Translations under genes and position numbers: made by a program | Shown here: positions 53,006 to 61,843 of the stretch, piece after piece | Numbering within the stretch: position 1 is the first letter of the stretch | How the letters are laid out: every line of letters begins with the position of its first letter | The notes under the pieces: generated by a model | Database searches by the model: none | The model's input: only the letters and a program-made list of their open reading frames with translations | Told to the model about the DNA's origin: nothing | Origin: Granulicella aggregans | Lineage (GTDB): Bacteria; Acidobacteriota; Terriglobia; Terriglobales; Acidobacteriaceae | Assembly (NCBI RefSeq): GCF_025685565.1 | Contig: NZ_JAGSYE010000001.1 | Coordinates: forward strand, 1,302,001-1,366,000 | Direction: 5' to 3' | DNA: 64,000 nucleotides

Positions 53006-53815
53006 ATGCAGAGCGTAGCTTCGGGCCCCCAGCGTGTTGCCGCCGTTCCCGCAGCGGCAATTGCGACGCCGGTCCTGCCGCCGAAGGAGGCCGCAGCGAC
53101 CATTCGCCTGGAGAAGAAGCACCCGCTCGCCATCCGCTGGATGCACTGGGTCAACTTTCCCGTTTTGTTCACCATGATCTGGAGCGGCATGCTGATCTAC
53201 TGGGGCGACTCCGATAACGCCTACCAGCATCCGCACCGCATCTATCGCATCGGTATCGGCAGCTTTACGCTCTTCCGTTTCTGGCCGGAGTGGGTCTACA
53301 CCTGGCTGAACGCGCCCTATCGCATCACTGTCGGGCTGGGCTGGCACTTCGTCTTCATGTGGATCTTCGCCATCAACGGCATCCTCTATGTGACGTATCT
53401 GTGGCTGTCGGGTAACTGGCGGCTCCTGCTTCCGACCATGGCCTCGTGGAAGGAAGCGATCCAGGTCACGCTCTACGATCTTCATCTGACGAAGGTCCAC
53501 CCGCCGGCGAAGAAGTACAACGGCGCTCAGAAGATCGCCTACTCCGCCATCATTGTGATGGGCCTTGGCTCGCTGCTGACCGGAATCTCCATTTACAAGC
53601 CGACGCAGGTACACTACCTGACCTCTCTTCTGGGCGGCTACGAGATGGCGCGGTGGGAGCACTTTTTCCTGACGCTAGGCTTCATGGCCTTCTTCCTGCT
53701 GCACGTCGGGCAGGTCATCAAGACCGGCTGGAACAACTTCCGCGGCATGGTCAGCGGCTACGAGATTCGCCCCGCGGATTCCGCTCCCTACACTGAAGAG
53801 AGGAGAGACGCATGA
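53006..53815 (+). CDS. Membrane cytochrome b subunit of a molybdoenzyme pair
   Basis: From ATG 53006 (CAGGAGAG upstream) the product is 269 residues with four or five membrane helices. Histidines suited to bind two b haems lie in helices: AIRWMHWVNF, GLGWHFVFMW, WEHFFLTLGFMAFFLLHVGQV. This fits cytochrome b561/Ni-Fe hydrogenase-type b subunits that pass electrons to a periplasmic partner. It overlaps the next gene by 4 bp (ATGA at 53812), so the pair is one unit. Confidence 0.9.
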   Translation: MQSVASGPQRVAAVPAAAIATPVLPPKEAAATIRLEKKHPLAIRWMHWVNFPVLFTMIWSGMLIYWGDSDNAYQHPHRIYRIGIGSFTLFRFWPEWVYTWLNAPYRITVGLGWHFVFMWIFAINGILYVTYLWLSGNWRLLLPTMASWKEAIQVTLYDLHLTKVHPPAKKYNGAQKIAYSAIIVMGLGSLLTGISIYKPTQVHYLTSLLGGYEMARWEHFFLTLGFMAFFLLHVGQVIKTGWNNFRGMVSGYEIRPADSAPYTEERRDA

Positions 53816-55083
53816 CCCCAGAGCCCGTAGATTCGGAGACACAGACCCCTGATGACCCGCTGAAGATGAGCGATGGTCGCGAAGAGCGCGAAGAACGCGA
53901 GAAGCGTCGCGAGATAGAGAAGAAGATCGACCGCTCCGACCGTGTCGGCGAAGAACCGGACGACTACGAGCCGGAGCGGCCGGATTCCAAATCAAGCGAG
54001 ACGCCTGTCGCCGCCGCGCCCGCTGCGCAGGCCTCGCCGACCGGGGTAGAGGCTGCACCTGAAGCGACGGTTGCGGTTCCGGTCGAAGCTGCCCCTCAGC
54101 CTGATCCAGCCGCTATAGAAGCAGCCAACAAGGCCGTCCTTCGCGAGTCGGGCAAGCGCACTCGCCGCAGCTTCGTGATCGCGGCGGCTGCGGCAGCCGT
54201 CGCTTACACGGGCTACAGCTGGATCGACAAGAGCGAGATGGTCGGCCGCCAGCAGAAGCCGCTCCGCGCCGCCTTCAACGCCAACGCGAAGATCGCCCGG
54301 GAGGTCTTCAACGAGCGCGGCATCGCCCCCACTTACTCGAAAGATAAAGCCGTCGCTGACCTGCGCTTCAACGGTCCCTACGGCTTGCGGCAGGAGCTCA
54401 TGCTAGATAGCTGGCGGCTCAAGCTCGTTGGCGTCGCCAAGCCCGAGCAGTATAAGCAGTTTGTCCCTGATGTGACGGCCTGGGAGTACAAAGAGGTCGA
54501 CTTCGAGCAACCCAAGGCCACTCACGCCGACGACTCGAAAGGCCCAGCCGAGAAGCCCGCCGTCTGGAAGCGCGCACTCAACGCCGATGGCACCCCCATG
54601 CGGGGTCAGGAAGAGGCGGGTGACAGCGACAGCGATCTCGATCCCTTCACTCCGGGGCTGCTGCTCACGCTCGACGACATCAAGGCGTTACCCCACCACG
54701 AGTTTGTCACCGAGTTCAAGTGCATCGAGGGCTGGAGCGAGATCGTCCACTGGGGCGGCTACCGTCTTGCCGACCTCATCGCCGCCTACCCGCCCGCACG
54801 CAACGCCAAGGGCGAGTATCCCAAGTACGTCTACATGGAGACGCCTTACGGCGACTACTACTGCGGCTACAACATGAGCGCCTGCACCCACCCGCAGAGC
54901 CTGCTGACCACAGAGATGTCCGGTGCTCCGCTCTCTCAGCTCCACGGCGCGCCCATCCGCCTGCACATGCCCATCAAGTACGGCTACAAGCAGATCAAGC
55001 GGATCGCGCTGATCGCGTACACGGATAAGCAGCCGGACGATTACTGGACCAAGCTCGGATATGACTGGTACGCGGGGTTGTAG
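53812..55083 (+). CDS. Sulfite oxidase-fold molybdopterin oxidoreductase with long charged N-terminus
   Basis: The 423-residue protein has an unusual N-terminal tail: residues 1-110 are charged and Ala/Pro-rich, with REEREEREKRREIEKK. Next comes RTRRSFVIAAAAAAVAYTGYSW (117-137), a twin-arginine-like signal or anchor. The C-terminal oxidoreductase-molybdopterin domain has the molybdenum-ligating Cys304 in EFKCIEGWSEIVHWGG and later SQLHGAPIRLHMPIKYGYKQIKRI. Resembles MsrP/YedY (methionine sulfoxide reductase), with the cytochrome b gene replacing MsrQ. An acidic insertion lies between about 235 and 275. True periplasmic export with a 116-residue preceding tail is unusual. Confidence 0.88.
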   Translation: MTPEPVDSETQTPDDPLKMSDGREEREEREKRREIEKKIDRSDRVGEEPDDYEPERPDSKSSETPVAAAPAAQASPTGVEAAPEATVAVPVEAAPQPDPAAIEAANKAVLRESGKRTRRSFVIAAAAAAVAYTGYSWIDKSEMVGRQQKPLRAAFNANAKIAREVFNERGIAPTYSKDKAVADLRFNGPYGLRQELMLDSWRLKLVGVAKPEQYKQFVPDVTAWEYKEVDFEQPKATHADDSKGPAEKPAVWKRALNADGTPMRGQEEAGDSDSDLDPFTPGLLLTLDDIKALPHHEFVTEFKCIEGWSEIVHWGGYRLADLIAAYPPARNAKGEYPKYVYMETPYGDYYCGYNMSACTHPQSLLTTEMSGAPLSQLHGAPIRLHMPIKYGYKQIKRIALIAYTDKQPDDYWTKLGYDWYAGL

Positions 55084-55095
55084 CTTCCAGGTGAT

Positions 55096-55527
55096 TCAAT
55101 CCTGCTTCATCCGGACCGCATACTCCGCCCGGCGCTGCTCCACTTCCTCATAGTTCTTCTCCGCCCACTCCCACACGCCGCAGAACGCCGCCCCCAGGCT
55201 TTCCCCGAGCTTCGTCAGCTTGTACTCCACCTTCGGCGGAACTACCGGGTACACTGTCCGCGTGACGAAACCGTCCGCTTCCATCTGCCGAAGGGTCTGC
55301 GTCAACATCTTCTGGCTGATGCCGCCCACCAGCTCTGCCAGCCGGCTGAAGCGAACAACCCCGTGCTGCGCCAGCGCCTCCAACAGCAGAAGCGTCCACT
55401 TGTCCGCAACACGCCCGATGACCTCCTCGACCAGCCGGTCGATCTCCGGCCGAGCCACCTTGCCGTCCAAGCTTTCGAACCGCAGCTTCTTGGCCTTCTT
55501 CTTCAGCTTCTTCGCATCTCTTACCAC
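55096..55527 (-). CDS. HxlR-family winged-helix regulator
   Basis: From GTG 55527 the product is 143 residues; the frame is open to TTG 55593 but that overlaps the ribosome site of the divergent SDR gene. The HxlR domain shows VADKWTLLLLEALAQHGVVRFSRLAELVGGISQKMLTQTLRQMEADGFVTRTVYPVVPPKVEYKLT. An N-terminal Lys-rich helix (KKLKKKAKKL) precedes it, longer than usual. Probably controls the divergent SDR gene through the palindrome at 55563. Confidence 0.88.
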   Translation of the reverse strand: MVRDAKKLKKKAKKLRFESLDGKVARPEIDRLVEEVIGRVADKWTLLLLEALAQHGVVRFSRLAELVGGISQKMLTQTLRQMEADGFVTRTVYPVVPPKVEYKLTKLGESLGAAFCGVWEWAEKNYEEVEQRRAEYAVRMKQD

Positions 55528-55562
55528 GCGGTGCGTACCCCACTCGAAAGTGCCTACTTCCC

Positions 55563-55581
55563 AAGAGAGAGTGGCTCTCTT
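55563..55581. promoter_or_regulatory. Putative HxlR operator
   Basis: AAGAGAG (55563-55569) and CTCTCTT (55575-55581) are perfect arms around AGTGG. A second small palindrome CACTCGAAAGTG lies just upstream. Both are in the 83-bp region between the HxlR start and the SDR start. Confidence 0.55.
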
Positions 55582-55610
55582 ATCGTAATTCAAGAAGGAG
55601 AATTACCAAC

Positions 55611-56381
55611 ATGAATCCCAGCGCAAACAACACCATCCTCATCACCGGCGGAGGGTCCGGCATCGGCCGTGGCCTCGCAGAGGCCTTTCACAAGCTCGGC
55701 AACAAGGTCATCATCGCGGGCCGACGTAAGGAGGTTCTCGAGACTGTCACCGCCGCGAATCCCGGCATGGAGTTCGCCGTGCTCGATGTGCAGGACTCGG
55801 CCAAACTCTCCGCCTTCGTCGCTAATGTGACCGCGAAGTACCCTGCTCTGAACGTGCTCATCAACATGGCGGGAGTGATGAAGCCGGAGAACTTTGCCGA
55901 CTCGACCGACACCTCCTCCGCCGACGGCATCATCGCCACTAACCTGACCGCGCCGATTCACCTGACCGCTGCCCTGTTGCCTTTGTTGAAGCAGCAGCCA
56001 AAGGCCACCGTCATGACCGTCACCTCCGGCCTGGCCTTCGTGCCGCTCGCGATGACGCCCACTTACTGCGCAACGAAGGCCGCGATGCACTCATGGTCCG
56101 TTTCGCTGCGCTACCAACTCCGCGAGACTTCGGTAGAAGTTCTTGAGCTCGCGCCGCCTTACGTCCAGACTGAGTTGATGGGCGAGCACCAGGCCAGCGA
56201 TCCCCGCGCCATGCCGCTCGCCGATTACATCGCGGAGGTCATGGACATCCTTACCAACCAGCCCGATGCGAAAGAGATCCTCGTCAAGAATGTCTATCCG
56301 CTACGGTTCGCGGGCGACTTCAATAGCGAGAAGTTCTACGCGTTCTTTGAACAATTCAATAACGCCATGGCTGGCCACTAG
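55611..56381 (+). CDS. Short-chain dehydrogenase/reductase
   Basis: The 256-residue classical SDR has the NAD(P) motif ITGGGSGIG (11-19), the NMAG segment (85-88) and the catalytic set Ser139, Tyr152 and Lys156 (TYCATK). It resembles DltE-type oxidoreductases (GRRKEVLETV, FAVPLAMTPTYCATKAAMHSW). AAGGAG precedes ATG 55611. Divergent from an HxlR regulator; such pairs usually respond to electrophiles or quinones. Confidence 0.94.
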   Translation: MNPSANNTILITGGGSGIGRGLAEAFHKLGNKVIIAGRRKEVLETVTAANPGMEFAVLDVQDSAKLSAFVANVTAKYPALNVLINMAGVMKPENFADSTDTSSADGIIATNLTAPIHLTAALLPLLKQQPKATVMTVTSGLAFVPLAMTPTYCATKAAMHSWSVSLRYQLRETSVEVLELAPPYVQTELMGEHQASDPRAMPLADYIAEVMDILTNQPDAKEILVKNVYPLRFAGDFNSEKFYAFFEQFNNAMAGH

Positions 56382-56397
56382 GGGAATCACCGGTTCG

Positions 56398-56446
56398 GTC
56401 CCCCCATCGCGAGAGACAAAGACGCGATGGATGGGGCACCCGGTTC
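56398..56446 (-). repeat. Hairpin repeat, family D (copy 4, reversed)
   Basis: CCCCCCATCGCG and CGCGATGGATGGGG form a stem around AGAGACAAAGA, followed by GGGGCACCC, the reverse of the GTGCCCC end. It lies between the convergent SDR and Gfo/Idh genes. Confidence 0.65.
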
Positions 56447-56456
56447 AGGTGATCGA

Positions 56457-57728
56457 TTAGGCGAATTGATCCAGGCTAAAGCCCATCTGGTAGGTTTCAC
56501 CGTGTGCGAGCAGATCTTCCCAGGTGACTTCGCGGCCGGTGTAGCCAGCCATCCGGCCCAGCATGCAACTCAGCGCCGTCTCTACTCCGGCTGCGATCTG
56601 GTTGTGCGCTGGACCAGAGGTGATGCTGTCGATGAAGCTGCGATCTTTGTCGCGGTCCGCGAACTCAAGGTTGTCGAGGAAGCTTCCGTTCGCGGCAAAC
56701 TGGCCTGATCCCGGAGCATTGCTGCGAGAGTCCTTCCACTCCCACGCCTGCGCACCGGTGATCTGGATCGGTCCGGAGTAGGGAACCGTCGCCGATCCGG
56801 CTGATCCGAATAACTTCAGCCCTGCGTCGAACTTGCCGTCGCTGCCAAACTGCGTCGAGGCGAAGGTGAAGTGGACGCCGCCGGGATAGGTGTACTCGAC
56901 CTCGTAGTTGTCCCAGCAGTCGCCGTAGTGCTTCAGGACGTTCCGGCCTCCGGTTGCGGTCGCCTTCAGCGGATGCGCACCCAGCATCCAGTTGCAGAGA
57001 TCGATGATGTGGATGTTCTGCTCGACGAGGATGTCGCCGGAGAGCGCCTTGTCCCACAGCCAGTTACGCAGGCGGTACTCGTCGGGCTTGATGCCGGGAT
57101 GCGTCTTCTCCGTCGATGCCGGGGCGTTGTAGTTGCCCGATACCGTTGCGACTTTACCCAATGCGCCTGCCTTGATCTGGGCTTCAATGGCAGCGATGGG
57201 TGGTGCCATACGGCATTGGAAGCCGACATCGACGCTTTGGTGCGGCTTTACGCGCTTCGCGATCTCGAGTGCCTGTTTTGCCTGGCGGACGTCGATGCCC
57301 ACCGGCTTCTCGCAGTAGACATGCTTGCCAGCATCGACCGCTGCGGCGAGATGTTGGACATGGAAGAACGGCGGTGTCGAGATCTGGATCACATCGACAT
57401 CTTGCGATGCCGCCAGTTCTTCGAAGGCGTGGGGGCCGCGAAAGAGCAGCTTGCTGTCGATCGCTGCGCGGGTCAAGCTGCCATTCACTTTGTCGAAGTG
57501 GGCCTTGCCTGCCGCCAGTTGATCAGGGAAGATATCGGCCAGAGCGACGACCTGCCCCGCTGTGTTCTGCGAAAACGAGGTTGCGACCGCCGTCCCGCGG
57601 TTGCCGCATCCTAGCAGGCCGATGAGGACAGCGGAGTTTGCCTGGTAGCCGAACGCGGTGCTTGACTTCAAAATCATGATGCCCGATACGGCCTGCGATC
57701 CCTTAACGAGTAGTTCCCTGCGATTCAT
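56457..57728 (-). CDS. Tat-exported Gfo/Idh/MocA-family oxidoreductase
   Basis: The 423-residue protein starts MNRRELLVKGSQAVSGIMILKSS, a twin-arginine signal. The Rossmann domain follows (VLIGLLGCGNRGTAV), then HVYCEKPVGIDVRQAKQALEIA, where Lys of EKP is the family's conserved residue, and a C-terminal beta-sheet domain (190-420). Exported Gfo/Idh proteins of this type are common in acidobacteria and planctomycetes and act on sugar derivatives, usually with tightly bound NAD. Encoded 22 bp downstream of a second Tat enzyme. Confidence 0.92.
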   Translation of the reverse strand: MNRRELLVKGSQAVSGIMILKSSTAFGYQANSAVLIGLLGCGNRGTAVATSFSQNTAGQVVALADIFPDQLAAGKAHFDKVNGSLTRAAIDSKLLFRGPHAFEELAASQDVDVIQISTPPFFHVQHLAAAVDAGKHVYCEKPVGIDVRQAKQALEIAKRVKPHQSVDVGFQCRMAPPIAAIEAQIKAGALGKVATVSGNYNAPASTEKTHPGIKPDEYRLRNWLWDKALSGDILVEQNIHIIDLCNWMLGAHPLKATATGGRNVLKHYGDCWDNYEVEYTYPGGVHFTFASTQFGSDGKFDAGLKLFGSAGSATVPYSGPIQITGAQAWEWKDSRSNAPGSGQFAANGSFLDNLEFADRDKDRSFIDSITSGPAHNQIAAGVETALSCMLGRMAGYTGREVTWEDLLAHGETYQMGFSLDQFA

Positions 57729-57750
57729 AGCACCTCTACTTGATCTGGCT

Positions 57751-58680
57751 TCAGCCCACTACTTCCTTCAGTATGTTTTCGAGATACAACTTCTCCTGGC
57801 GCACATCTTCAATCTGCTGCGGCCCGGAAGTCTCACGCTCGATCGTCACCGCGCCGGTGTATCCCACTTTATGCAGCTTCGTGAAGACGGCGCGGAAGTC
57901 CACCAGGCCCTTGCCGATCTGCACCTCTTCGCCAAGCTGGCTCGGGTCGGTCGGCCAGCGTCCATCTTTAGCGTGGATGCTCCTCACATGCGGCCCCAGG
58001 ATGTCGACCGCATCGACGGGATTCGCCTTGCCGTAGAGAATCAGGTTGGCGGTGTCCAGCCCCACGGCAAGGTTTGGCATGTTTACGTCGCGGATCATGC
58101 GGGACATGGTCGTCGGCGTCTCCTGCCCGGTCTCCATCAGGAAGTGCTGGCTGTTGCCCTGGCAGTGCTGGGCGACAGTGCGTATCGCCTCCACTGCGCC
58201 GGGATACAAAGCGTCTGCCGGATCTTCGGGGATGAAGCCGCAGTGCGTCTGCACCTGCCCGATCCCGACCATCTTCGCGAAGTCCGAGACCTGCCGCAGC
58301 GCGTCGATACGCGCCGCCCGCGTGGCCGGGGGAACCAGGCCAATCGTCGAGGGCCCTTGCAGAAAGTCCCACACCAGCGGCTTCGGACCGACGACTTCAA
58401 CCGTTGTCGCAGTCACCTCGTACTTCTCGAGCAAGCCCTTCATCTCCGCCGCAATCGCTGGCGTGAATCCGCCAATGTAGCCATCAAGCGATAGGAAGCA
58501 GTTGCTGAAGCCGAGATCATGCACGCGGCGGATCGTCGCCTCCGGCGCTCCGAAGGGGCTTACCAGCAGGCCCAGAGCCATCGGCTTCAGTTTGTTCGGC
58601 TCTGCGGACATCGGGGCGGGGTGAAGTGCGGCCGCAGCCATCGCGGCCGATGCTGCGGTCAAGAACTTGCGGCGATTCAT
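57751..58680 (-). CDS. Tat-exported sugar phosphate isomerase/epimerase-like TIM-barrel protein
   Basis: The 309-residue protein begins MNRRKFLTAASAAMAAAALH, a twin-arginine signal. The xylose isomerase-like barrel has LMETGQETPTTMSRMI (metal Glu), VGLDTANLILYG (Asp), SIHAKDGRW (His/Asp) and VTIERETSGPQQ (Glu), the four metal-site strands of the AP endonuclease 2 family. It forms a two-gene operon with the Gfo/Idh oxidoreductase, so the two probably act in turn on one extracytoplasmic sugar or inositol. Confidence 0.9.
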   Translation of the reverse strand: MNRRKFLTAASAAMAAAALHPAPMSAEPNKLKPMALGLLVSPFGAPEATIRRVHDLGFSNCFLSLDGYIGGFTPAIAAEMKGLLEKYEVTATTVEVVGPKPLVWDFLQGPSTIGLVPPATRAARIDALRQVSDFAKMVGIGQVQTHCGFIPEDPADALYPGAVEAIRTVAQHCQGNSQHFLMETGQETPTTMSRMIRDVNMPNLAVGLDTANLILYGKANPVDAVDILGPHVRSIHAKDGRWPTDPSQLGEEVQIGKGLVDFRAVFTKLHKVGYTGAVTIERETSGPQQIEDVRQEKLYLENILKEVVG

Positions 58681-58874
58681 TCAGTTTCCTCGTCTGGAAC
58701 TCTTCCCGGCACAACGCGATAGCGGTTTGGCGGTTGACTCATTATGCGGGGCCCTACCAGCTTTTCACCACACGGGCTGTTGAAGCAAGCCATAGCCCAA
58801 GGCCTACACAGTTGGCGCATGCGCAAGGGGTGTGCCGCGTCAGCGCGCCTAACCTCCTCATTTACAATCCCCGC
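58681..58874. promoter_or_regulatory. Divergent promoter region, sugar-enzyme operon / Ser-Thr kinase
   Basis: This 194-bp spacer separates the starts of the TIM-barrel gene and the kinase gene. I see no strong palindrome. TCATTTACAATCC at about 58858 may include a -10 for the kinase. Upstream in-frame codons for the kinase exist back to 58626, but they run through the Tat gene start and are not protein-like. Confidence 0.3.
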
Positions 58875-59960
58875 ATGGCCTTCGAACCTGGCAGCATCAT
58901 CGGCGAGTACACGATCGAGGCTGCCCTCGGCCATGGCGGACTCGGCACCGTCTACAGGGTCAGGCATCGTATCTCCGAGCGACAGGAGGCCATGAAGGTC
59001 CTGCTGCCGGAGCGCACCGGCACGCCCGAGTCCGCCGAGCGCTTCCGCCGCGAGATCCAGATGCTCGCGTCCTTGAATCATCCAAATATAGCCAGGCTGC
59101 ATACTGCCTTCTACTTTGAAGAGCAACTCGTCATGATGATGGAGCTGGTCGAAGGCGAAGACCTCCGCACCCTCAGCCGCCGGACCCGAATCGCCATTCC
59201 GCTGCTGTTGGACTACTCTTCTCAGGCGCTGCGCGCGCTCGAGTATGCCCATACCCGTGGCGTCGTTCATCGCGACATCAAGCCAGCCAACATGATGGTC
59301 TCGCCCGGCGGGCAGATGAAGGTGCTGGACTTCGGCCTCGCGCAGAACGGAACATCGACAGAACTCACCCTCGCCGGCTCGGTCGTGGGGTCGCCGATCT
59401 ATATGTCTCCCGAGCAGGTGCGCGGCGAGAAGGCCACGTCGCAGTCCGATCTCTACTCTTTCGGCGTGACACTCTACGAACTCATCGCCGGCGATACTCC
59501 CATCCAGGGCAAGAACGCCTACGAGCTGATGATGGGCCACCTGAACCACGTCCCAAAGCCGCTGCATCTGCTTCGCCCCGAGATCCCAGGGCATATCTCT
59601 GATGCCGTGGCCCGCGCGCTGGACAAGGAACCGTCGCGCCGTTTCGCGAGTGCGGCGGAGTTCCTTGACACCCTAAATGCCCGCGCCCACGCACCGGATG
59701 ACCTGACCGCCACGCTGCCCCCCGTCAACAACGTTCAACGTGGCTCCGACGACCAGAACAAGACTCCGACGGGAGCCGTCCCGCAGCCGCTCGAACCGCT
59801 GGTGAAGCATCTTGCCGCATTCATCGGACCCATTGCGAAGATCACCGTCCTGAGGCTGGCGAAGAGGACCTCCGACATCGACCAGCTCTACCAGGCGGCG
59901 GCGAAGGAGATCGACGATCCGGCTGAGCGGCAGAAGTTCCTTCGCACACGGCCACACTAA
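58875..59960 (+). CDS. Eukaryotic-type Ser/Thr protein kinase
   Basis: From ATG 58875 the product is 361 residues. A complete Hanks-type kinase domain shows GHGGLGTVY, catalytic Lys41 (AMKVL), HRDIKPANM (Asp134), DFGLA (Asp152) and MSPEQVRGE. There is no PASTA domain and no clear membrane helix. The last ~60 residues (LVKHLAAFIGPIAKITVLRLAKRTSDIDQLYQAAAKEIDDPAERQKF) are a short helical module that recurs at the C-terminus of other bacterial kinases and cyclases. Likely cytosolic signalling kinase. Faces a haem c/HAMP sensor gene with stops 5 bp apart. Confidence 0.93.
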   Translation: MAFEPGSIIGEYTIEAALGHGGLGTVYRVRHRISERQEAMKVLLPERTGTPESAERFRREIQMLASLNHPNIARLHTAFYFEEQLVMMMELVEGEDLRTLSRRTRIAIPLLLDYSSQALRALEYAHTRGVVHRDIKPANMMVSPGGQMKVLDFGLAQNGTSTELTLAGSVVGSPIYMSPEQVRGEKATSQSDLYSFGVTLYELIAGDTPIQGKNAYELMMGHLNHVPKPLHLLRPEIPGHISDAVARALDKEPSRRFASAAEFLDTLNARAHAPDDLTATLPPVNNVQRGSDDQNKTPTGAVPQPLEPLVKHLAAFIGPIAKITVLRLAKRTSDIDQLYQAAAKEIDDPAERQKFLRTRPH

Positions 59961-59965
59961 GGCCT

Positions 59966-60841
59966 CTACTCGCCCAATAGATCCATCGCCTTCTTCAGAC
60001 TCGTATGCATCCGGTTGAAGGATCGCGTCACCTCGGTGACCTCGTCGTTTCCGCGAACCGTCAGGTGTTCGAGGTCCATCTCGCCCCGGCTGATCCGGTT
60101 GGCCGACTCCGAGATTGTACGTAGCGGTCGGATGACGATCACGTACAGCCCAATGTCGATCAGCACGATCACGAAGGCGAAGATGACGAACAGGTCGATC
60201 GTCAATCGGATCAATCCCTGGTGCGCGATCTTCAGCGGCAGAGAGGTGGGAACCGAGACGATCTGCGCGCCCACCACTTCGCCCATGTTCCAGCCGAAGC
60301 CGTTGCGGTCGCCGTACTTCGCCACCAGGGTCTTCGGCGCGGCTGATGGCTGGCTGTGGCAGCTCAGGCATCCCTCGGTCACGCGGATGGGGTGTGCGAG
60401 GTACAGGCTTGGCCCGTTCGCGGTCTCTCGCGTCCGCGTCAGCTCGTTATCGTTCGGCGCGTCGCGAAAGTGCTGGATCAGGTCAGCCTCCCAGTCCGTT
60501 GCGCGGTCGCGCAGGTTGGTCGGGTTCAGTGCTGCTTCTTTATAGGTGTAGTCCGGGTAGTCGTGCTGGATCTTCTGGAAGGTGGTCGTCGCGGCGTAGA
60601 AGGGGATGGTCTGCGGGAGGAAGACACCATCATGTTCGCCCGCCTTTGCCAGGTACGGAGTGATGGCCTCCTCGGTGTAGACCCGGGTCGCGGAGGCGCT
60701 GGCAGCCAGCAGGCCGGCCTCGCGCAAGACCTCTTCCTGCGCCTGGTTCTGCAGAAAGTCCCGTGCCTCAAACCAGGTCGAGATCAGGCCAAGGGCGAAG
60801 ACGCCCACCAGCAAAAGATTGAACTTCACCAGTAGCTTCAA
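59966..60841 (-). CDS. Haem c (Tll0287/DUF3365-like) sensor with HAMP domain
   Basis: The 291-residue protein has a membrane helix (about 5-24), an extracytoplasmic domain with haem motif CLSCH (Cys158, Cys161, His162) in the Tll0287-like fold (TDWEADLIQHF, SLYLAHPIRVTEGCLSC), a second helix (about 212-236) and a HAMP linker (RPLRTISESANRISRGEMDLEHL to MDLLGE). It has no output domain of its own, so it must signal through a partner; the adjacent Ser/Thr kinase is the obvious candidate. Probably senses redox state, O2 or NO. Confidence 0.9.
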   Translation of the reverse strand: MKLLVKFNLLLVGVFALGLISTWFEARDFLQNQAQEEVLREAGLLAASASATRVYTEEAITPYLAKAGEHDGVFLPQTIPFYAATTTFQKIQHDYPDYTYKEAALNPTNLRDRATDWEADLIQHFRDAPNDNELTRTRETANGPSLYLAHPIRVTEGCLSCHSQPSAAPKTLVAKYGDRNGFGWNMGEVVGAQIVSVPTSLPLKIAHQGLIRLTIDLFVIFAFVIVLIDIGLYVIVIRPLRTISESANRISRGEMDLEHLTVRGNDEVTEVTRSFNRMHTSLKKAMDLLGE

Positions 60842-60948
60842 AAGTTCACTCCCGTCGCGCCTTCAGTAAGGCGCCGCGCCCGTGCGAAACGTCCGCAGTT
60901 CGGGTTCACGATACTGGAGCGATAGTATCAGCGTAGAGGATGCTCCCC

Positions 60949-61737
60949 ATGTCGACCGCAGCCGTTCCACCCCGCCAGCACGCCTCCACCGGCCCCAGCA
61001 TCCCCACGCCGCCAGAGCCTTCGCACGCCGAGCGTGTCCGCACGCTGCTGTCGCTGACGTCCGTCGCGACGCTTTCGACGCAGTCGCGCAAGCACGAGGG
61101 GTTTCCCTTCGGCTCGCTGATGCCGTTTGCGTGGGACGCTGCTGGTCGGCCTATCTTCCTGATCAGCAACATGGCGATGCACACGCAGAACCTGCGCTCG
61201 GACCCGCGTTGCAGTCTCTTCATCCTGCAAACGGCGGCTGATGGCGATCCGCTTGGCGCTGCCCGGGCCACGCTGGTCGGCAACGCCGAGCCAGTGGCTG
61301 CCGAAGAGTTACCCGCTGTCCGCGAGCTCTATCTTGCCCGCCATCCCAACAGCAGCTATTGGGTCGATTTCGCCGACTTCCACTTCTTTCGCCTCGAAGT
61401 TCTCGATCTCTATTACGTCGGCGGATTCGGCGTCATGGGCTGGGTCGCCGCAGACGACTACGCCACGGCTGCGCCTGACCCGCTCGCCGATGCTGCACCT
61501 GGCATCATCGCCCATATGAACGCCGATCACGTCGACTCGATGATCCTGCTCGCCCGCGTCCACAGCGGTCTTGAAGCGACCGAGGCTACGATGACCTCCG
61601 TCGACCGGCTCGGCTTCTGGCTGCGCCTGAAGACCGCCGAAGGCATGAAGGGCACGCGCATCAACTTCACCCGCGAAGTGGCCACCGCCGGCGAGACTCG
61701 AACCGTCCTGGTCGAGATGGTACGAGCGGTCCGATGA
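60949..61737 (+). CDS. HugZ-like FMN-binding protein (PNPOx fold plus DUF2470)
   Basis: From ATG 60949 the product is 262 residues; ATG 60940 is also in frame. The split-barrel part (30-170) has VATLSTQSRKHEGFPFGSLMPFAWDAAGRPIFLISNMAMHTQNLRSDPRCSLFI, and the C-terminal DUF2470 part has IIAHMNADHVDSMILLAR. This is the layout of HugZ/HutZ-type haem-degrading proteins and of chloroplast GluBP. Haem degradation is possible, but the key C-terminal loop is not certain. GATACT/AGTATC arms (60910-60929) lie in the promoter. Confidence 0.85.
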   Translation: MSTAAVPPRQHASTGPSIPTPPEPSHAERVRTLLSLTSVATLSTQSRKHEGFPFGSLMPFAWDAAGRPIFLISNMAMHTQNLRSDPRCSLFILQTAADGDPLGAARATLVGNAEPVAAEELPAVRELYLARHPNSSYWVDFADFHFFRLEVLDLYYVGGFGVMGWVAADDYATAAPDPLADAAPGIIAHMNADHVDSMILLARVHSGLEATEATMTSVDRLGFWLRLKTAEGMKGTRINFTREVATAGETRTVLVEMVRAVR

Positions 61738-61843
61738 TTCCGGCCAAAAAGAAATCAGGCTCTACGTTTCAGGCATATACTTGCGTCGAGCAGATCTGGA
61801 CGAACGCGTCTGCGGCCAAGCACGGTTTTACGGAGAGCAAACC

